A stretch of DNA of 64,000 nt from positions 32,490,703 to 32,554,702 of the forward strand of contig OX463822.1 of assembly GCA_949825045.1 (NCBI GenBank), given 5' to 3'. Of this stretch, positions 32,901 through 42,570 are shown one piece after another. Every line of letters begins with the position of its first letter. Positions within the stretch are counted from its first letter, which is position 1. The DNA comes from Argyresthia goedartella. Lineage: Eukaryota > Arthropoda > Insecta > Lepidoptera > Argyresthiidae. The notes beneath the pieces were generated by a model, which was not told the DNA's origin, ran no database searches, and saw nothing but the letters and a program-made list of their open reading frames with translations. The translations under genes were made by a program, and so were the position numbers.

Positions 32901-35797
32901 ACTTCGTTAGCCAATGACATTTGTTCTTGAGTGTGAATTTGTGCCTGCAGTTGGTTGACCTCCTTCTTCAGCAATACAACCTCCACGGCTTGCTTTTCCA
33001 GTGCTGCTACTTTGATTTCTGCGGAGTCCATTCGGACTAGACAGGCAGTGATTGACGTGTTGACGGTGTCGATGCGTTCCCCCAGAGAGAGAACGTCCTC
33101 TCGAAGCAGCCTAATCTCGGAGAAAAGCTTTTGAATGTCCGACTGAGGGATTTTTATGGTTCTTAATGTAATATTATTGATGTCTGGAGAGCATGAGATG
33201 TCCGAGTAATCCCCCACTCTTCTTTTGTTGCATTTGCATTCCGGGCACTGCCAAGATGATTTTTCAGTTGGGATTTTACCACCCATACAAGTATCATTCA
33301 AGTGGAACCTTTTTCGGCACGGTTCATTAGTACAGATTATGAAATCATCATCAGAGAACTCGCCGAGGCAGGCATTACACGACATTTCGAATTAGGTCTT
33401 CACGTCTTCCAATAAAGATGGTAATCCGATGGCTTAGCTGCAGCACTACGTCGATAGCTCGTAGTTCGTAGTCGATGTGCGTAGCGATACTACACCGCGG
33501 CAGTGCTACGCCGCCGATAGCTCGTATCGTAGTCGATGTGTGTAGCGTTAGGCAATTTCGCACGCGCCGTTCACCGGTTCGGTAGCTTGGCGGTTTAGAG
33601 CGCCGGACCGAGCGTCTCGCTATGGCAGGCACCGGTTCGATCCCACTACGGGTCACGCCGAAGTTGTATTGAAGCAGAAGAAACGAAGATTAAACTCACT
33701 CACTGGTACTTGGCTGGGGCAGCTCAGCTCACAGCCGACTTGGTGGGGAGTCCGCAGTCCTTCTCTCTTACACAGTTTGGTGGGAGGAGTTACTCGTAAG
33801 AAGGCCACGAGAAGAAACGAGAATTAAAAAATTGGGATTTGACCAATGAGGAATTAATAATATGTAATTTCTGGTGATTATAAATTGGAGCTAGACACAC
33901 GTCCGACCACAACGAAATCGCAACGCCGAAAAACTTGGACATATTCCAGGGTTTTGTTGTTAACTCTTATATTTATTTCAGTGTAGTTTGTGTATCTTTG
34001 ACTTGCTAGAGTTAATTTTTAAGCCACCTTTATCACTTTTATCTCTTAGCTTTCGTATATTTTTTTCCAGGGTTGCAGAGTTTTCTTTGAATAGGGCTAG
34101 ATAGTTAGCAAATCTCAGGTGGTTTAATTTCCTTCCATTGATGTTAAGGCCATAGTTATCCCAAGCAAGCTGGCAAAATATATTTCCGAGAACTGCAGAG
34201 AACAATTAAGGGGATAACGGGTCTCCTTGCCTCACCCTCTTTCTATGCTGAACTCTTTTCCCAGTGTTTCTAGTTGGATTCTGGCCTAACTGTTGGAGTA
34301 GATATTCTTGATTATTTCGGTGAATATTGATGGTATGCCTTGCTGTTCTAATGTTCTCCAGATGTATTTGTGACATATACTGTCAAAATCCTTGGCAATG
34401 AAGGCGACTTAAACAGTCTTGTTGTTTTCAAGTATCTGTTTTACTGTATGGATATGGTCGATAGTAGAAAAACCTTTTCTGAACCCTGCTTGCTCCACCG
34501 GGTGGTGCTTGTCCAGCAAATGACTTATTCTTCCCATTATTTAATATCACCATAAATCTGTGGAGAAAGTCTTTGAAAATGATTTTTTGATCTACTGGCT
34601 GACCTGACAAACTTTGTTCTGTCAATTTATCGACACCAACGCCATTTATCGACAGAAGCCTGAACTGAAAAAAAATAAAATTGTTTGGCGTTCCCATTGT
34701 GTTTTGAAAAAAAAAACTCCCTAAGAACCTTACTAATTCTTCAACAAATAGTTAAAAAAGTTTATCCAAATCGGTAGCCATTTGCGAGTTTTGCAGTTAT
34801 CAACTCATTTAGCAATTCATTTTTATTTATACAGGGTGCCCAATAAAAATGGATAAGCCCGTTGCTATTAATAGGCATCATCTTTCTCTATGAAACTGAT
34901 TTGATCAGAGCAACTTTATTTTTTTTCGCTCCATACAAATCAGCTGACCGCCTGGCCCAAAATGTATGATGGAGGTGAAAAATTAAGTTGCTCTGATCAA
35001 ATCAGTTTCATTGTGAAAATTGATCAGAATGATGAGGCCTATCAATATGCTCCGGGGTAATCCATTGTTTATGGGACACCCTGTATAGAAGAAGATTATT
35101 TAAATTAAAACACCATTATGAATGCTTTGGGCAATGAAACTGACAAAATTAATTATTGCAGGTGGAATATATTGATGAAGAGACATTGGAAAATGATGAA
35201 TTGAATTATAATAATGAAGAAGACTATGAAATGGAATTTATGGAAGACGAAGAAGAAGAAGAAGAGAAACAGACCTACCAAAAACAACAATCACAGCCCA
35301 CAAGTAAAATGGATAATATAGAGACACTGAAACTTTTCACAGAAGTACAGAAAATGCAGCGCGAAGCAGTCAGCTTGAGGGATAAATTAAAATGCAACAT
35401 GAAACTACACAACCAACAGGCAAAATATCTCCAAAGGTTGAAGGAATCAATCGAAATAAAACAAAAAGTGCTCAACCAGAAAAAGAAAAAGAAATCACGG
35501 ATTCTCCTCTCGATACAGGATAAAATCAAGGATGACACAAACGGCCTAGTGTTGGCAATGCCTGCAAAGCACACTGAGGACTCGAAGAATTTCGCCTTAA
35601 GTCTTTACAAATATAGCCCACAAGCGTACATCTATGCCAGAAACACGTTACGGACAATGCTACCTTGCACAGACGTGTTAGAATCATGGCTGAAATCTGG
35701 CTACCAGCCGAAAAATGTTCTTTCTGCAAATAATCTGGTCAAAGTGATTGCAGAGCAGACGGATACTGAATTAACTTGTAAGATAGCTTTCCACTGA
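26992..35797 (+). CDS. THAP-domain protein with P-element-like C-terminus, four exons, 340 aa
   Basis: Probable DNA-binding nuclear protein. Exons: 26992-27073, 27260-27371, 27561-27753, 35162-35797. Splice sites are GT-AG with matching phases (1023 nt). The THAP zinc finger spans about residues 47-121: C47-x4-C52, W76, C94-x2-H97 and the AVPSLKLP closing motif. Next come an acidic run (EEEEEE), a lysine-rich coiled-coil-like stretch and NFALSLYKYSPQAYIYARNTL followed by LPCTDVLESWL. That end resembles the P-element transposase segment found in many insect THAP proteins. The catalytic core is lacking, so a domesticated P-element-derived regulator is plausible. The last intron is 7.4 kb and filled with transposons. 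A polyadenylation signal lies at 35836. Confidence 0.88.
28140..28712 (-). mobile_element. RTE-type LINE, C-terminal piece
   Basis: The minus strand reads LGQTISP, DINKRIAKGWRKFWYLKEIM, PCITYGCETWALT and then WDDDLKLTTGTNWRRVACDR, the order seen in insect RTE elements. Several stops and frame breaks show decay. The upstream half continues at 33930-34640, so the larger LINE between them inserted into this element. Confidence 0.82.
29117..32073 (-). CDS. LINE ORF2: endonuclease and reverse transcriptase
   Basis: The frame is open from just after a TGA at about 32074 to the stop at 29117. The first in-frame ATG (31921, 934 codons) comes after the beginning of the endonuclease domain, which reads FRLLSFNIRSMQ before it. 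EN motifs follow (IIILTECHLTE, IIAGDINIDLLD, SLTDHSMTIGDF). RT includes NYRPISLLSTLSKILEKIV, FGFRQGRST, LDLSKAFDTVSP, GVPQGSILGPTLFIVYINDI and the catalytic YADDTALVI. All catalytic aspartates are present. An ATG at 32071-32073 is one base out of frame, so either a single indel disabled the start or initiation is unconventional. Confidence 0.85.
32390..33385 (-). CDS. LINE ORF1: PHD finger, coiled coil, FP-like domain (331 aa)
   Basis: RNA-binding/chaperone-type ORF1. Residues 3-50 form a PHD-type zinc finger (CNAC, CTNEPC, FH, CPEC). Residues about 85-150 are a heptad-rich coiled coil (LFSEIRLLREDVLSLGERI). The rest resembles the baculovirus FP/LINE ORF1 domain: PRPLIIRLNRRCKKEEIIKA, LFFNERLTKSNRLLFRATRL, YRWVSNGVILIRQ. 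The ORF is complete, from an ATG at 33385 to a stop at 32390. Confidence 0.82.
   Translation of the reverse strand: MSCNACLGEFSDDDFIICTNEPCRKRFHLNDTCMGGKIPTEKSSWQCPECKCNKRRVGDYSDISCSPDINNITLRTIKIPQSDIQKLFSEIRLLREDVLSLGERIDTVNTSITACLVRMDSAEIKVAALEKQAVEVVLLKKEVNQLQAQIHTQEQMSLANEVEVCGVPELESENPHHIALQIAAKLGVQLADTDIDWSARAGPKRSSKKNGQSTAEPEDPKKNLPRPLIIRLNRRCKKEEIIKASKTRRGLTSKDLEINGPTEDLFFNERLTKSNRLLFRATRLRTQKTHRYRWVSNGVILIRQREGQPATPVRSFEDLDKLVGPSDVQIE
33440..33550 (-). repeat. Two ~50-bp repeats in LINE 5' UTR
   Basis: GCAGCACTACGTCGATAGCTC... (33440-33489) and GCAGTGCTACGCCGCCGATAGCTC... (33500-33550) share GATAGCTCGTA, CGTAGTCGATGTG and GTAGCG. Tandem monomers ahead of ORF1 recall the repeated promoter units of some LINEs; promoter activity is an inference. 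Confidence 0.65.
33583..33658 (+). other. tRNA-like sequence with A and B boxes inside LINE 5' UTR
   Basis: TAGCTTGGCGGTTTAGAG (A-box position) is followed 33 bp later by GGTTCGATCCC (B box, 33633-33643) on the plus strand, opposite to the LINE. No intact acceptor stem forms, so this is not a tRNA gene. It could be a SINE head or an antisense RNA polymerase III promoter. Confidence 0.55.
33936..34640 (-). mobile_element. RTE-type LINE, RT domain piece (pseudogene)
   Basis: The minus strand encodes GFRKGFSTIDHIHTVKQI, then (with stops) the palm region LNHLRFANYLALF and GLKINSSKSK, and finally VNNKTLEYV at about 33935. The catalytic FADD is changed to FANY. The frame is broken several times. 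It continues at 28712 on the other side of the inserted LINE. Confidence 0.82.
34830..35085. mobile_element. 256-bp MITE with TA target site
   Basis: Terminal inverted repeats TACAGGGTG / CACCCTGTA with TA on both outer sides (34828-34829, 35086-35087). Inside is a second, perfect 26-bp inverted repeat, 34891-34916 against 34985-35010. It lies in the THAP gene's last intron, 75 bp before its final exon. Probably of the Tc1/mariner superfamily, judging by TA. Confidence 0.8.
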
Positions 35798-35835
35798 GAG
35801 CAGATGTGGGCAATGACATATTTTCAATTTGATTT

Positions 35836-35841
35836 AATAAA
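35836..35841 (+). terminator. Polyadenylation signal of THAP gene
   Basis: AATAAA 39 bp after the stop codon of the THAP gene, the first such hexamer downstream. Confidence 0.7.
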
Positions 35842-37690
35842 TCTGTGGCAATTTTTACTTTTGGGACTTTTTATTCATAAAGTCTCCATGAACATATGAA
35901 AGTCGTTTGAAGAGTGTCTCATGTGGGGAATCTAATTTCGGTATGTTTTTTTATGATTAAATTAAATATTTTAATAAATTCGGACTTTTTCCAGCTGTAA
36001 GTTATTCCATAATTACCCGATGTCCCAAAAGGCATAACAAGTAGTAAATAGTCGGTCGTTATTCAGGATAATAATGCTATGCTATCTAGAGGAATGTGCT
36101 ATCTATGACTTCTGCTGGTAAATAGGTAGGTAGGTTGGTCTGATATAAATGATTCAGCCAGGAACTGCAGTGTAGTAGAAATCGTTCGTAGATGTCTTTG
36201 TTGTATTGGTAGGGGTATGGACAAGCAGACGGGAAGCAGACGACGACGGCCACAGCAGAGGTCAGCGCCGCGCTGCTCCGCCGCGGGTTTGTTTCATTGA
36301 AGTGCCGACAGCGCGGCCGCCGATCTTTTGGTAGAATTGTCACAGCGAGCGCGGCCGAAGCAGCCGAACGCGAAACATTAAGAAGTTGTATGGCTCTAGA
36401 AATTGGGTAATTCAAGATTTCAGTTCAGAAGTTAATTCAGATTATAATTTAAAGTGAACATATTTTTAATATATATTTTATTCAAAGTTTGTAAATCTCT
36501 TAATCTTCTTCAACTTGTTCCGATAGAAATTATGGAATTTCATCGTCGTCGGCGCCGTTGTCCACATCTTCTAAAATTCGCAGCAACTCCTCCGTAGGTA
36601 CCTACTCCTTGACTGACACATTTCGTCGGCACTGCCCCACACTATTCATAATAATATCGCGTCTCTGACGTCACAGGTTGTCATGTACAGCCGACGCGAC
36701 GGGGACGCATGTGACACTGATAGTCACTTGTTTACTTGAGGTGTGCAAACACCAGTTTGTCGATTTTATTACTAACTGAATGGTGAACTATTATTATACC
36801 ATTTCTGCATGCAAAGTAAATGGTATACCATTGCTAAATAATATTTAAGCAATTTATGGTAATTTTGGAGTATGTAGTTTAAGAATTTATCATGGATAAA
36901 TGAACCTGGGATAGTTATTCTCAGACTTTTCACATCATCACTATGTGTCGGCTAGTCCCGACGACGCTCGCTTACGTAGTAAGCGGTGACAATTACTGCA
37001 TTAAATCACAGTCTTATAAAAATTGGATTTAAGTATTTATAATGCTGCTATTATAGCCAATTTACTTATTTTAGGTTAAGACAATATAAACTTGTATAAC
37101 AATAATAAAACATTTTTTTTATTGTAATGTTTTATATTATACTTCATTTTGATGTTAAGGACTTCCAGTTTAGGATAGCCCCGACTGGGGCGGTCAAAAG
37201 GTTAACCAATAATATACAAAATGTAATGTCATAATTTTGAAGTTTGTGTAATTATAATTTAGTGCTACGAATTAAGTAGACGCGGTAAACAAGCGCGGTA
37301 TGACTTGTCTTGCAATACAACAACTCATATTGGCGTAATAATTTTGTGATTTTCAGTAGCCTTAAAATTAATGTTATTAAGTAGCCCTAGCGTTACCTTA
37401 AAATTAACGTTATTAAGTAGCCTTAGCATTAAGGGCTGAACATAGGCCAATGGCATTGAGAATTAGACAAAGAAAACAAATACCCGTCTCATCGCGTCGA
37501 AGCAGACTGACGCAGGCTCCCGCGCAGAGCCCCGCGGGACAGCCCGAGCTCCGAGACCGAGAAAATTATAGAAAATATTACTAAACTCCTGTAATAATAA
37601 CATTAAAAATAAAATAAAACAACCAACAATTTTCCCTTTTTTTACCTATTTTTGCGTGTAAGTTTCATATAGGAAACTGATTTCGTCTCC
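35842..37690. other. No gene seen; short tandem repeat
   Basis: About 1.8 kb without recognisable coding sequence. A CpG-rich patch lies at about 36220-36370. Two tandem 36-bp units (37360-37395 and 37396-37431, CCTTAAAATTAAYGTTATTA...) are present. Open frames in the CpG-rich patch look like noise. Confidence 0.4.
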
Positions 37691-37699
37691 GAGCGCTTG

Positions 37700-40470
37700 T
37701 TCATTTAGTCAAAAAAAACTCAAAAACTTAAAACTCAAAACGTTTATTCTGTAAATAGGCCACAAGGGCACTTTCACATGTCATTTCATTTCATTTTTTA
37801 CAGAACATTTGGTATTATTATCATATTATCAGAAAAAAAAAGTACTTAATTATTGTTTCTGAGAGATGTAAAGAGTCTCAAATGTCATAATAAAATAATT
37901 AAAATATAAATAACAGAGATGTATAGTCTCTTTAGTCAATAATACAATGATAATAGGAGATGTAAATGGTCCCCACAGTCAACAGTTGTATAATTAAATT
38001 AATCTTTGGAGGTGTAAAAGGCCTCCAAGTGTCCAGTAAAAGAAACTCTGGCAGTGAGGATGCTCACAATTAATTAGAACAATTCAGTCCCAAGCATTTT
38101 TATCGTCTATGTACTCTTTAATACTGTAGTAAGCTTTAGAAATAAGCCTTTGCTTGATGTATTTCTTGAACTTATTAATTGATAGATCTGTCAAAGTGCT
38201 TGGGAGTTTATTGTAAAATCTTACACAATTACCCTTGAACGAGTTTTTTATTTTATGGAGCCGAGTAGTGGGCACTGCAAGTTTGTCCTTGTTTCTAGTA
38301 TTAAAGTTATGTATATCACAGCTTCTTCGAAAGTTAACAATGTTCTTATGGACATACATAATATTCTCGTAAATATATTGACTATGGACTGTCAATATAT
38401 TTACTTCTTTAAACTTATTTCTAAGAGAATCTCTATTATTCATTTTATAAATCGCACGAACAGCCCGCTTCTGCAGCACAAAAATAGTATTTATGTCAGC
38501 AGCACTGCCCCAGAGCAGAATACCGTAGGACATAATACTATGAAAATAACTAAAATAAACTAATCTGGCTGTTTTTAAATCTGTCAAGTGACGGATTTTC
38601 CTGCATGCAAAAGCTGCAGAGCTCAGTCTGTTCGATAGCTTATCAATATGTGGACCCCATTGGAGTTTGGAATCCAACGTTATACCTAGAAACACTGTGC
38701 TGGTTACCAATTCCAATTCCTCATTTTTAATTGTTATACATGTCTGATTATTTTTAACGTTAGTAGTAAGAAACTTAACACATTTAGTCTTTTTCTCATT
38801 TAATAGCAAATTATTAACATTAAACCAATTTACCACTCTTGATATGGTATTGTTCACGTGATCATCAGTAGCGTGTTGGTTTCGCTTTGTTTTAAAAATA
38901 AGTGAGGTGTCATCAGCAAACAGTACCATATCATGACAGTCCCTTCCTAGATAGGGTAAGTCGTTTATATAGATGAGGAATAGGAAGGGTCCCAATATTG
39001 AGCCCTGTGGCACGCCCAAAGAAACCAATGATCCTGGTGATCGTTCTCCGTTTACGTCTACCCTTTGTATTCTTCAGTTCAGATAAGATTTTAACAAATT
39101 CAAAGACGTGTCTCTAACTCCATAATGATGTAATTTCCTGATCAATGTTTCATGACAAACGCAATCAAAAGCCTTAGATAAGTCACAAAAAATGCCTAGG
39201 GCATCTTGTGACTCTTCCCAGGCATCAAAAATACTTTCAATGAACTGAATTCCGGCATCTGTTGTTGAACGACCGCGAGTGAATCCAAACTGTTTGTTAT
39301 GCATTAGCTTATTTGATTCAAAATGATGTAATAGCTGTGATAAGATTAATTTCTCAAAAATTTTACTAAAAGTTGGTAGTATTGATATAGGTCTGAAATT
39401 GGTGGGGTCTTGAGTACTACCTGCTTTGAAGAGGGGAATTATCTTACTTTGTTTCATTAAATCAGGAAATTCACCGCAGTCTATACAATTGTTGAAAATG
39501 ACCGCTAGGTCAGGTGCAATTAATTCGATCAGGGATTTAACGACGTGAACAGAGAGTCCCCAAAGATCATTCGTTTTCTTAACATTTATCAATTTAAATG
39601 CCTTTACGACATCTGAACTTGTGACGTGCTTAAAATTCAAGTATGAAGCACACTCTGAGACATTATCTTTTAATATTGCAACAGCAGACAAAGGTGACGA
39701 ATTTAAATACTTAGTCGTGGAAGCCGGTGCATTAGTAAAAAACGATTCAAATTCAGTTGCAACTTCTAAGCTAGAACTCGTAAGCTGTCCATTGATTTTT
39801 AGTTCGTAATCGTGACTCGCTTTTTTACTACGACCGGCCTCCTCATTAATTATTTTCCAAGTCGTTTTTATAACATCGGAACTATTCTTAATTTTACTAC
39901 TCAGAAAATTACGTTTAGCTGTATGACAGTCTAATTTAAATTGTTTGGAGAACTGTTTGACTTGTTCTTTAAATTCGTCACTCATGTTGAACCGTCGTTC
40001 CTCATACAATGCATACAATGCTTGCCTGCGTTTATGCAACTCTGCAGTAGCCCACGTACTAAAGTCGTTTGAACCACTAACCACAACCGATTTCGAAGTG
40101 AATATCGCGCTGTACTGTTTCATAAAGGTTTCAAAGAATAAGTTATACATTATATTAGGAGACTGTTCAGCAGCCAAAAACGGTAGTTCCTGGGCTAAAG
40201 AGTATCTCATTCTTTCTAACCGGTCAGCAGTTATTGGCACAAACGAAATTTTCTTTTTAATGACAGGTTCTCTAATAGAATCAAATTGAAATAATTGACC
40301 TAAATGATCTGAATCCAATTCACTGATAACACTTTTACTGATTGGAATAACATCAGTAAAAATGTTGTCAATGCATGTAGCACTAGTAGCAGTCACTCTT
40401 GTTGGCTCCATAAATAAATGGCTAAGCCTAAATGATGAGAAAAGATTTATATTTAGTTGAATAATAATGC
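37700..40470 (-). mobile_element. Daphne/Jockey-like LINE, 5'-truncated, one break
   Basis: ORF2 is read from about 40470 (end of endonuclease, MEPTRVTATSATCIDNIFTD) to 38084. It has a single disruption near 39060-39075 between LLKSYL and RIQRVDVNGERS. RT motifs are present: NFRPISILPTFSKIFEKLIL, FGFTRGRSTTD, CDLSKAFDCV, GVPQGSILGPFLFLIYINDL and the catalytic FADDTSLIF. The C-terminal part is complete, with a stop at 38084. The 3' UTR (38083 to about 37700) contains four stem-loops and ends in GTTTTGAGTTTTAAGTTTTT-like repeats. ORF1 and most of EN are missing. Confidence 0.88.
37860..38028 (-). repeat. Four covarying stem-loops in LINE 3' UTR
   Basis: Located at 37860-37880, 37915-37931, 37956-37974 and 38006-38028, about 45-53 bp apart. 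In RNA sense each is a stem around a loop containing YUNUUUACA or UAUACA. The stems are UGAGA/UCUCA, AGAGA/UCUCU, GGGGA/UCUCC (one G-U pair) and UUGGAGG/CCUCCAA. Stem bases change while pairing is kept. Confidence 0.75.
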
Positions 40471-40680
40471 ATTGCGAAAAATATTTTTAAGTATTAAATA
40501 TAACAGATATCCGGTAATTTTAAAAGTCCATTCTTATCTCTAATAGACCTTTTATAACATATATTTATCCTACATTTTTATGTTGTCTAGTTTAGCCTAG
40601 AATTGAAGCTAAAGATGCATTTCTGGCCATATTTAATCCCTTAATATAACGACCTCTGTGGTGATGTGATGGTGGCTCTG

Positions 40681-40838
40681 CCGATTTGTTAGACAGCTTC
40701 CGCTGAATCGTTTTCCCGTGCAGTGACTTTCAGCATTCGCATTTTTCCGCGATCTCTTTGTTTCAACTTGTAAAATTTCTTGGTCCGACTTTTATGTAGT
40801 AGAGAAAAAGTTTAATCGCTATTGGCATCGCATGCAGG
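40681..40838 (-). repeat. Left arm of 158-bp inverted repeat
   Basis: Matches the reverse complement of 41852-42009 with about 85-90% identity, for example CCCGTGCAGTGACTTTCAG and TTTTTCCGCGATCTCTTTG. The arms are separated by about 1.0 kb. Both copies can be read as K/R-rich peptide (YKLKQRDRGKMR), but no full gene is evident. Confidence 0.75.
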
Positions 40839-41851
40839 TTTTCAGAATCTGTTGTGTTTTTTCAAATCGTCAAGAATATTTTAGAACTCGCGGTGTTTCT
40901 TAATAGAATACTTCTTCTTTTGAAAATGATCATGTACATAATTTGACTTGATATTATTTATATCTCATAGTAATATTTATCCTTGTAGGTATCTTCCTAC
41001 CTGCTTATGTAATTTATAATAACTTGCTAGGACCCCGCAAGCCGCAGCCAACGCATTGGCCGCCGGATCATCCCCCACAGAAAGCAACTGTCGCCCGATC
41101 TGTCGCCGCTGCGACGAGACGGCGAGAATAGTATAAAGGCCCATCATCGGGCGGCTGTTGCAGCGGCCGTTGCTCGGTAGAACCTCTGTGAGAATGAGCC
41201 CAAGGAGCATCCCCCTGAGAGCATTATTTCGCGAGCAAGTTTAAAAGTGCAATCGCCGGCGAGAAACTATAATAATAACGCTCGGCTCAACGTCCACGCG
41301 AAGCCCTTCTGGCTTTCTACTAAGTTGTCTAAAACTTAACTAGTGGTTCTGTGCGAACGTAGACCTCGCTTTAATTCCAAAAATTGAAATCCGTCCATAT
41401 GTAACGCTTCAGCCAACTTCCCCCCAGCCAAAAATTGCGATCGACTAAATTTTTTAATTAAATCACGGAGGGAACTTGTGTGCAAATTTTCGTCAAATCG
41501 GTTGAAAAATGCGACGTGTAGGCGAGAACAGACCGACGAAACAAAAGCATTTTTGGCCAATCTCGCTCGGTCAGTTATCTGCCAGACATGGGGTTGATGT
41601 TTGAATAAAACGATTTGACGCTTGACGAAAACAGTGCAGACTTGTCATTACATACGTCTATCTCACATTTATTCAAACACCAGTCTTTTAATAAAATTAA
41701 GTAAGGTATTTAAAATTTGGTTTCAGTAAAAAAATAAAATGTCTAGTAAAAGCAAGGTATATTCCCTTAGACAAATACCCCAGAAAAAATGTGCTAATTA
41801 GAATATGCCCCATTATAAAAACAAGATGTTGCGAAAATTTGCTATTAAAAT
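40839..41851. other. Spacer between inverted arms; no gene seen
   Basis: Contains a CpG-rich stretch (about 41030-41180). It also has TTTTCGTCAAATCGGTTGAAAAATGCGAC (about 41487), similar in style to interspersed repeats common in moth genomes. No transposase-like frame is seen. The 74-codon minus frame at 41336-41560 is not recognisable. Confidence 0.4.
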
Positions 41852-42009
41852 ACCTGCGATCGTGGCCAAAAGCGATTAAACATTTTTGCTACGACATAAA
41901 CGTCGGACCAAGAAATTGTACAAGTTGAAACAAAGAGATCGCGGAAAAATGCGAATACTGAAAGTCACTGCACGGGAAAACAATTTAGCGGAAGCTGTTA
42001 ACATATCGC
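41852..42009 (+). repeat. Right arm of 158-bp inverted repeat
   Basis: Partner of 40681-40838 in opposite orientation. It runs directly into SINE-like sequence at 42010, which suggests the arms may be parts of two oppositely oriented retroelement copies. Confidence 0.75.
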
Positions 42010-42095
42010 TCTGCCTACCATGCGAAAGGTCCCGGGTACGATCCCTGGCTAGGGACAAAAAAAATAGGTCTTGGATGTTTATATGTGTGTGATTT
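42010..42095 (+). mobile_element. SINE fragment with B box and body
   Basis: CTACCATGCGAAAGGTCCCG, GGTACGATCCC (B-box position), GGCTAGGGAC, an A-run, then AGGTCTTGGATGTTTATATG. This matches the tRNA-derived SINE at 55195-55400 in the same internal order. The A-box half is missing or replaced. Confidence 0.75.
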
Positions 42096-42570
42096 TTCTC
42101 TTATTTAATGTTATTTCTTATTAACGAATTAAATTAAAACGGGGATTTTGCAGGTGATTTGAACCTGAACAAAAACAATAAAAAAGACGATGTGAGAAGT
42201 GCTTACTAAACACGCAAAGAGAGACTTGCTGAGTGATGTTAAAATCAACATAGCATTGAATCCTCAAATGATTGGTTGATGATGGTTGAAATTTGCCAAG
42301 CCGACACTGAATTTTATTTTAGCATTATGATTTTGGTAAAGACATAATGGAAAAATAAACTTGTTTCATAAAACACACACATATTTACGATGAAAATCCT
42401 ATGGTAATATTTTTGGTATTGTTAGAATTTATTATTTGTTAAGGTTTATTATTGTCTATTAGTCTAGTAGCTAGGGGAGATGAAACTTAAATGTGAAGAA
42501 AAAATGCAAAACTTTATAAAACAATTTAATGTTATACTATATTTAACGACATGATCATGATTTTTTTTCG
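42096..42570. other. No gene seen
   Basis: AT-rich. Possibly flanking or terminal parts of the Tc1/mariner-like relic, but no terminal repeats could be paired. Confidence 0.35.

Larger units (their letters stand above)
28713..33935 (-). mobile_element. Complete two-ORF LINE (Jockey/CR1 group), ~5.2 kb
   Basis: Runs from a 5' UTR near 33935 through ORF1 (33385-32390), ORF2 (about 32073-29117) and a 3' UTR ending in TTTGATTTGA-type repeats near 28713. It splits an RTE LINE. Both frames are long and nearly free of lesions, suggesting a young insertion. It lies antisense to the THAP gene in its last intron. Confidence 0.85.

Noticed and set aside
33583..33658. Functional tRNA gene in the LINE 5' UTR
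   Set aside because: Box-like motifs are present, but no complete cloverleaf could be drawn.
36086..36415. 109-codon minus-strand ORF in a CpG-rich patch
   Set aside because: No domain, low-complexity alanine/proline content and no splice or polyadenylation context.
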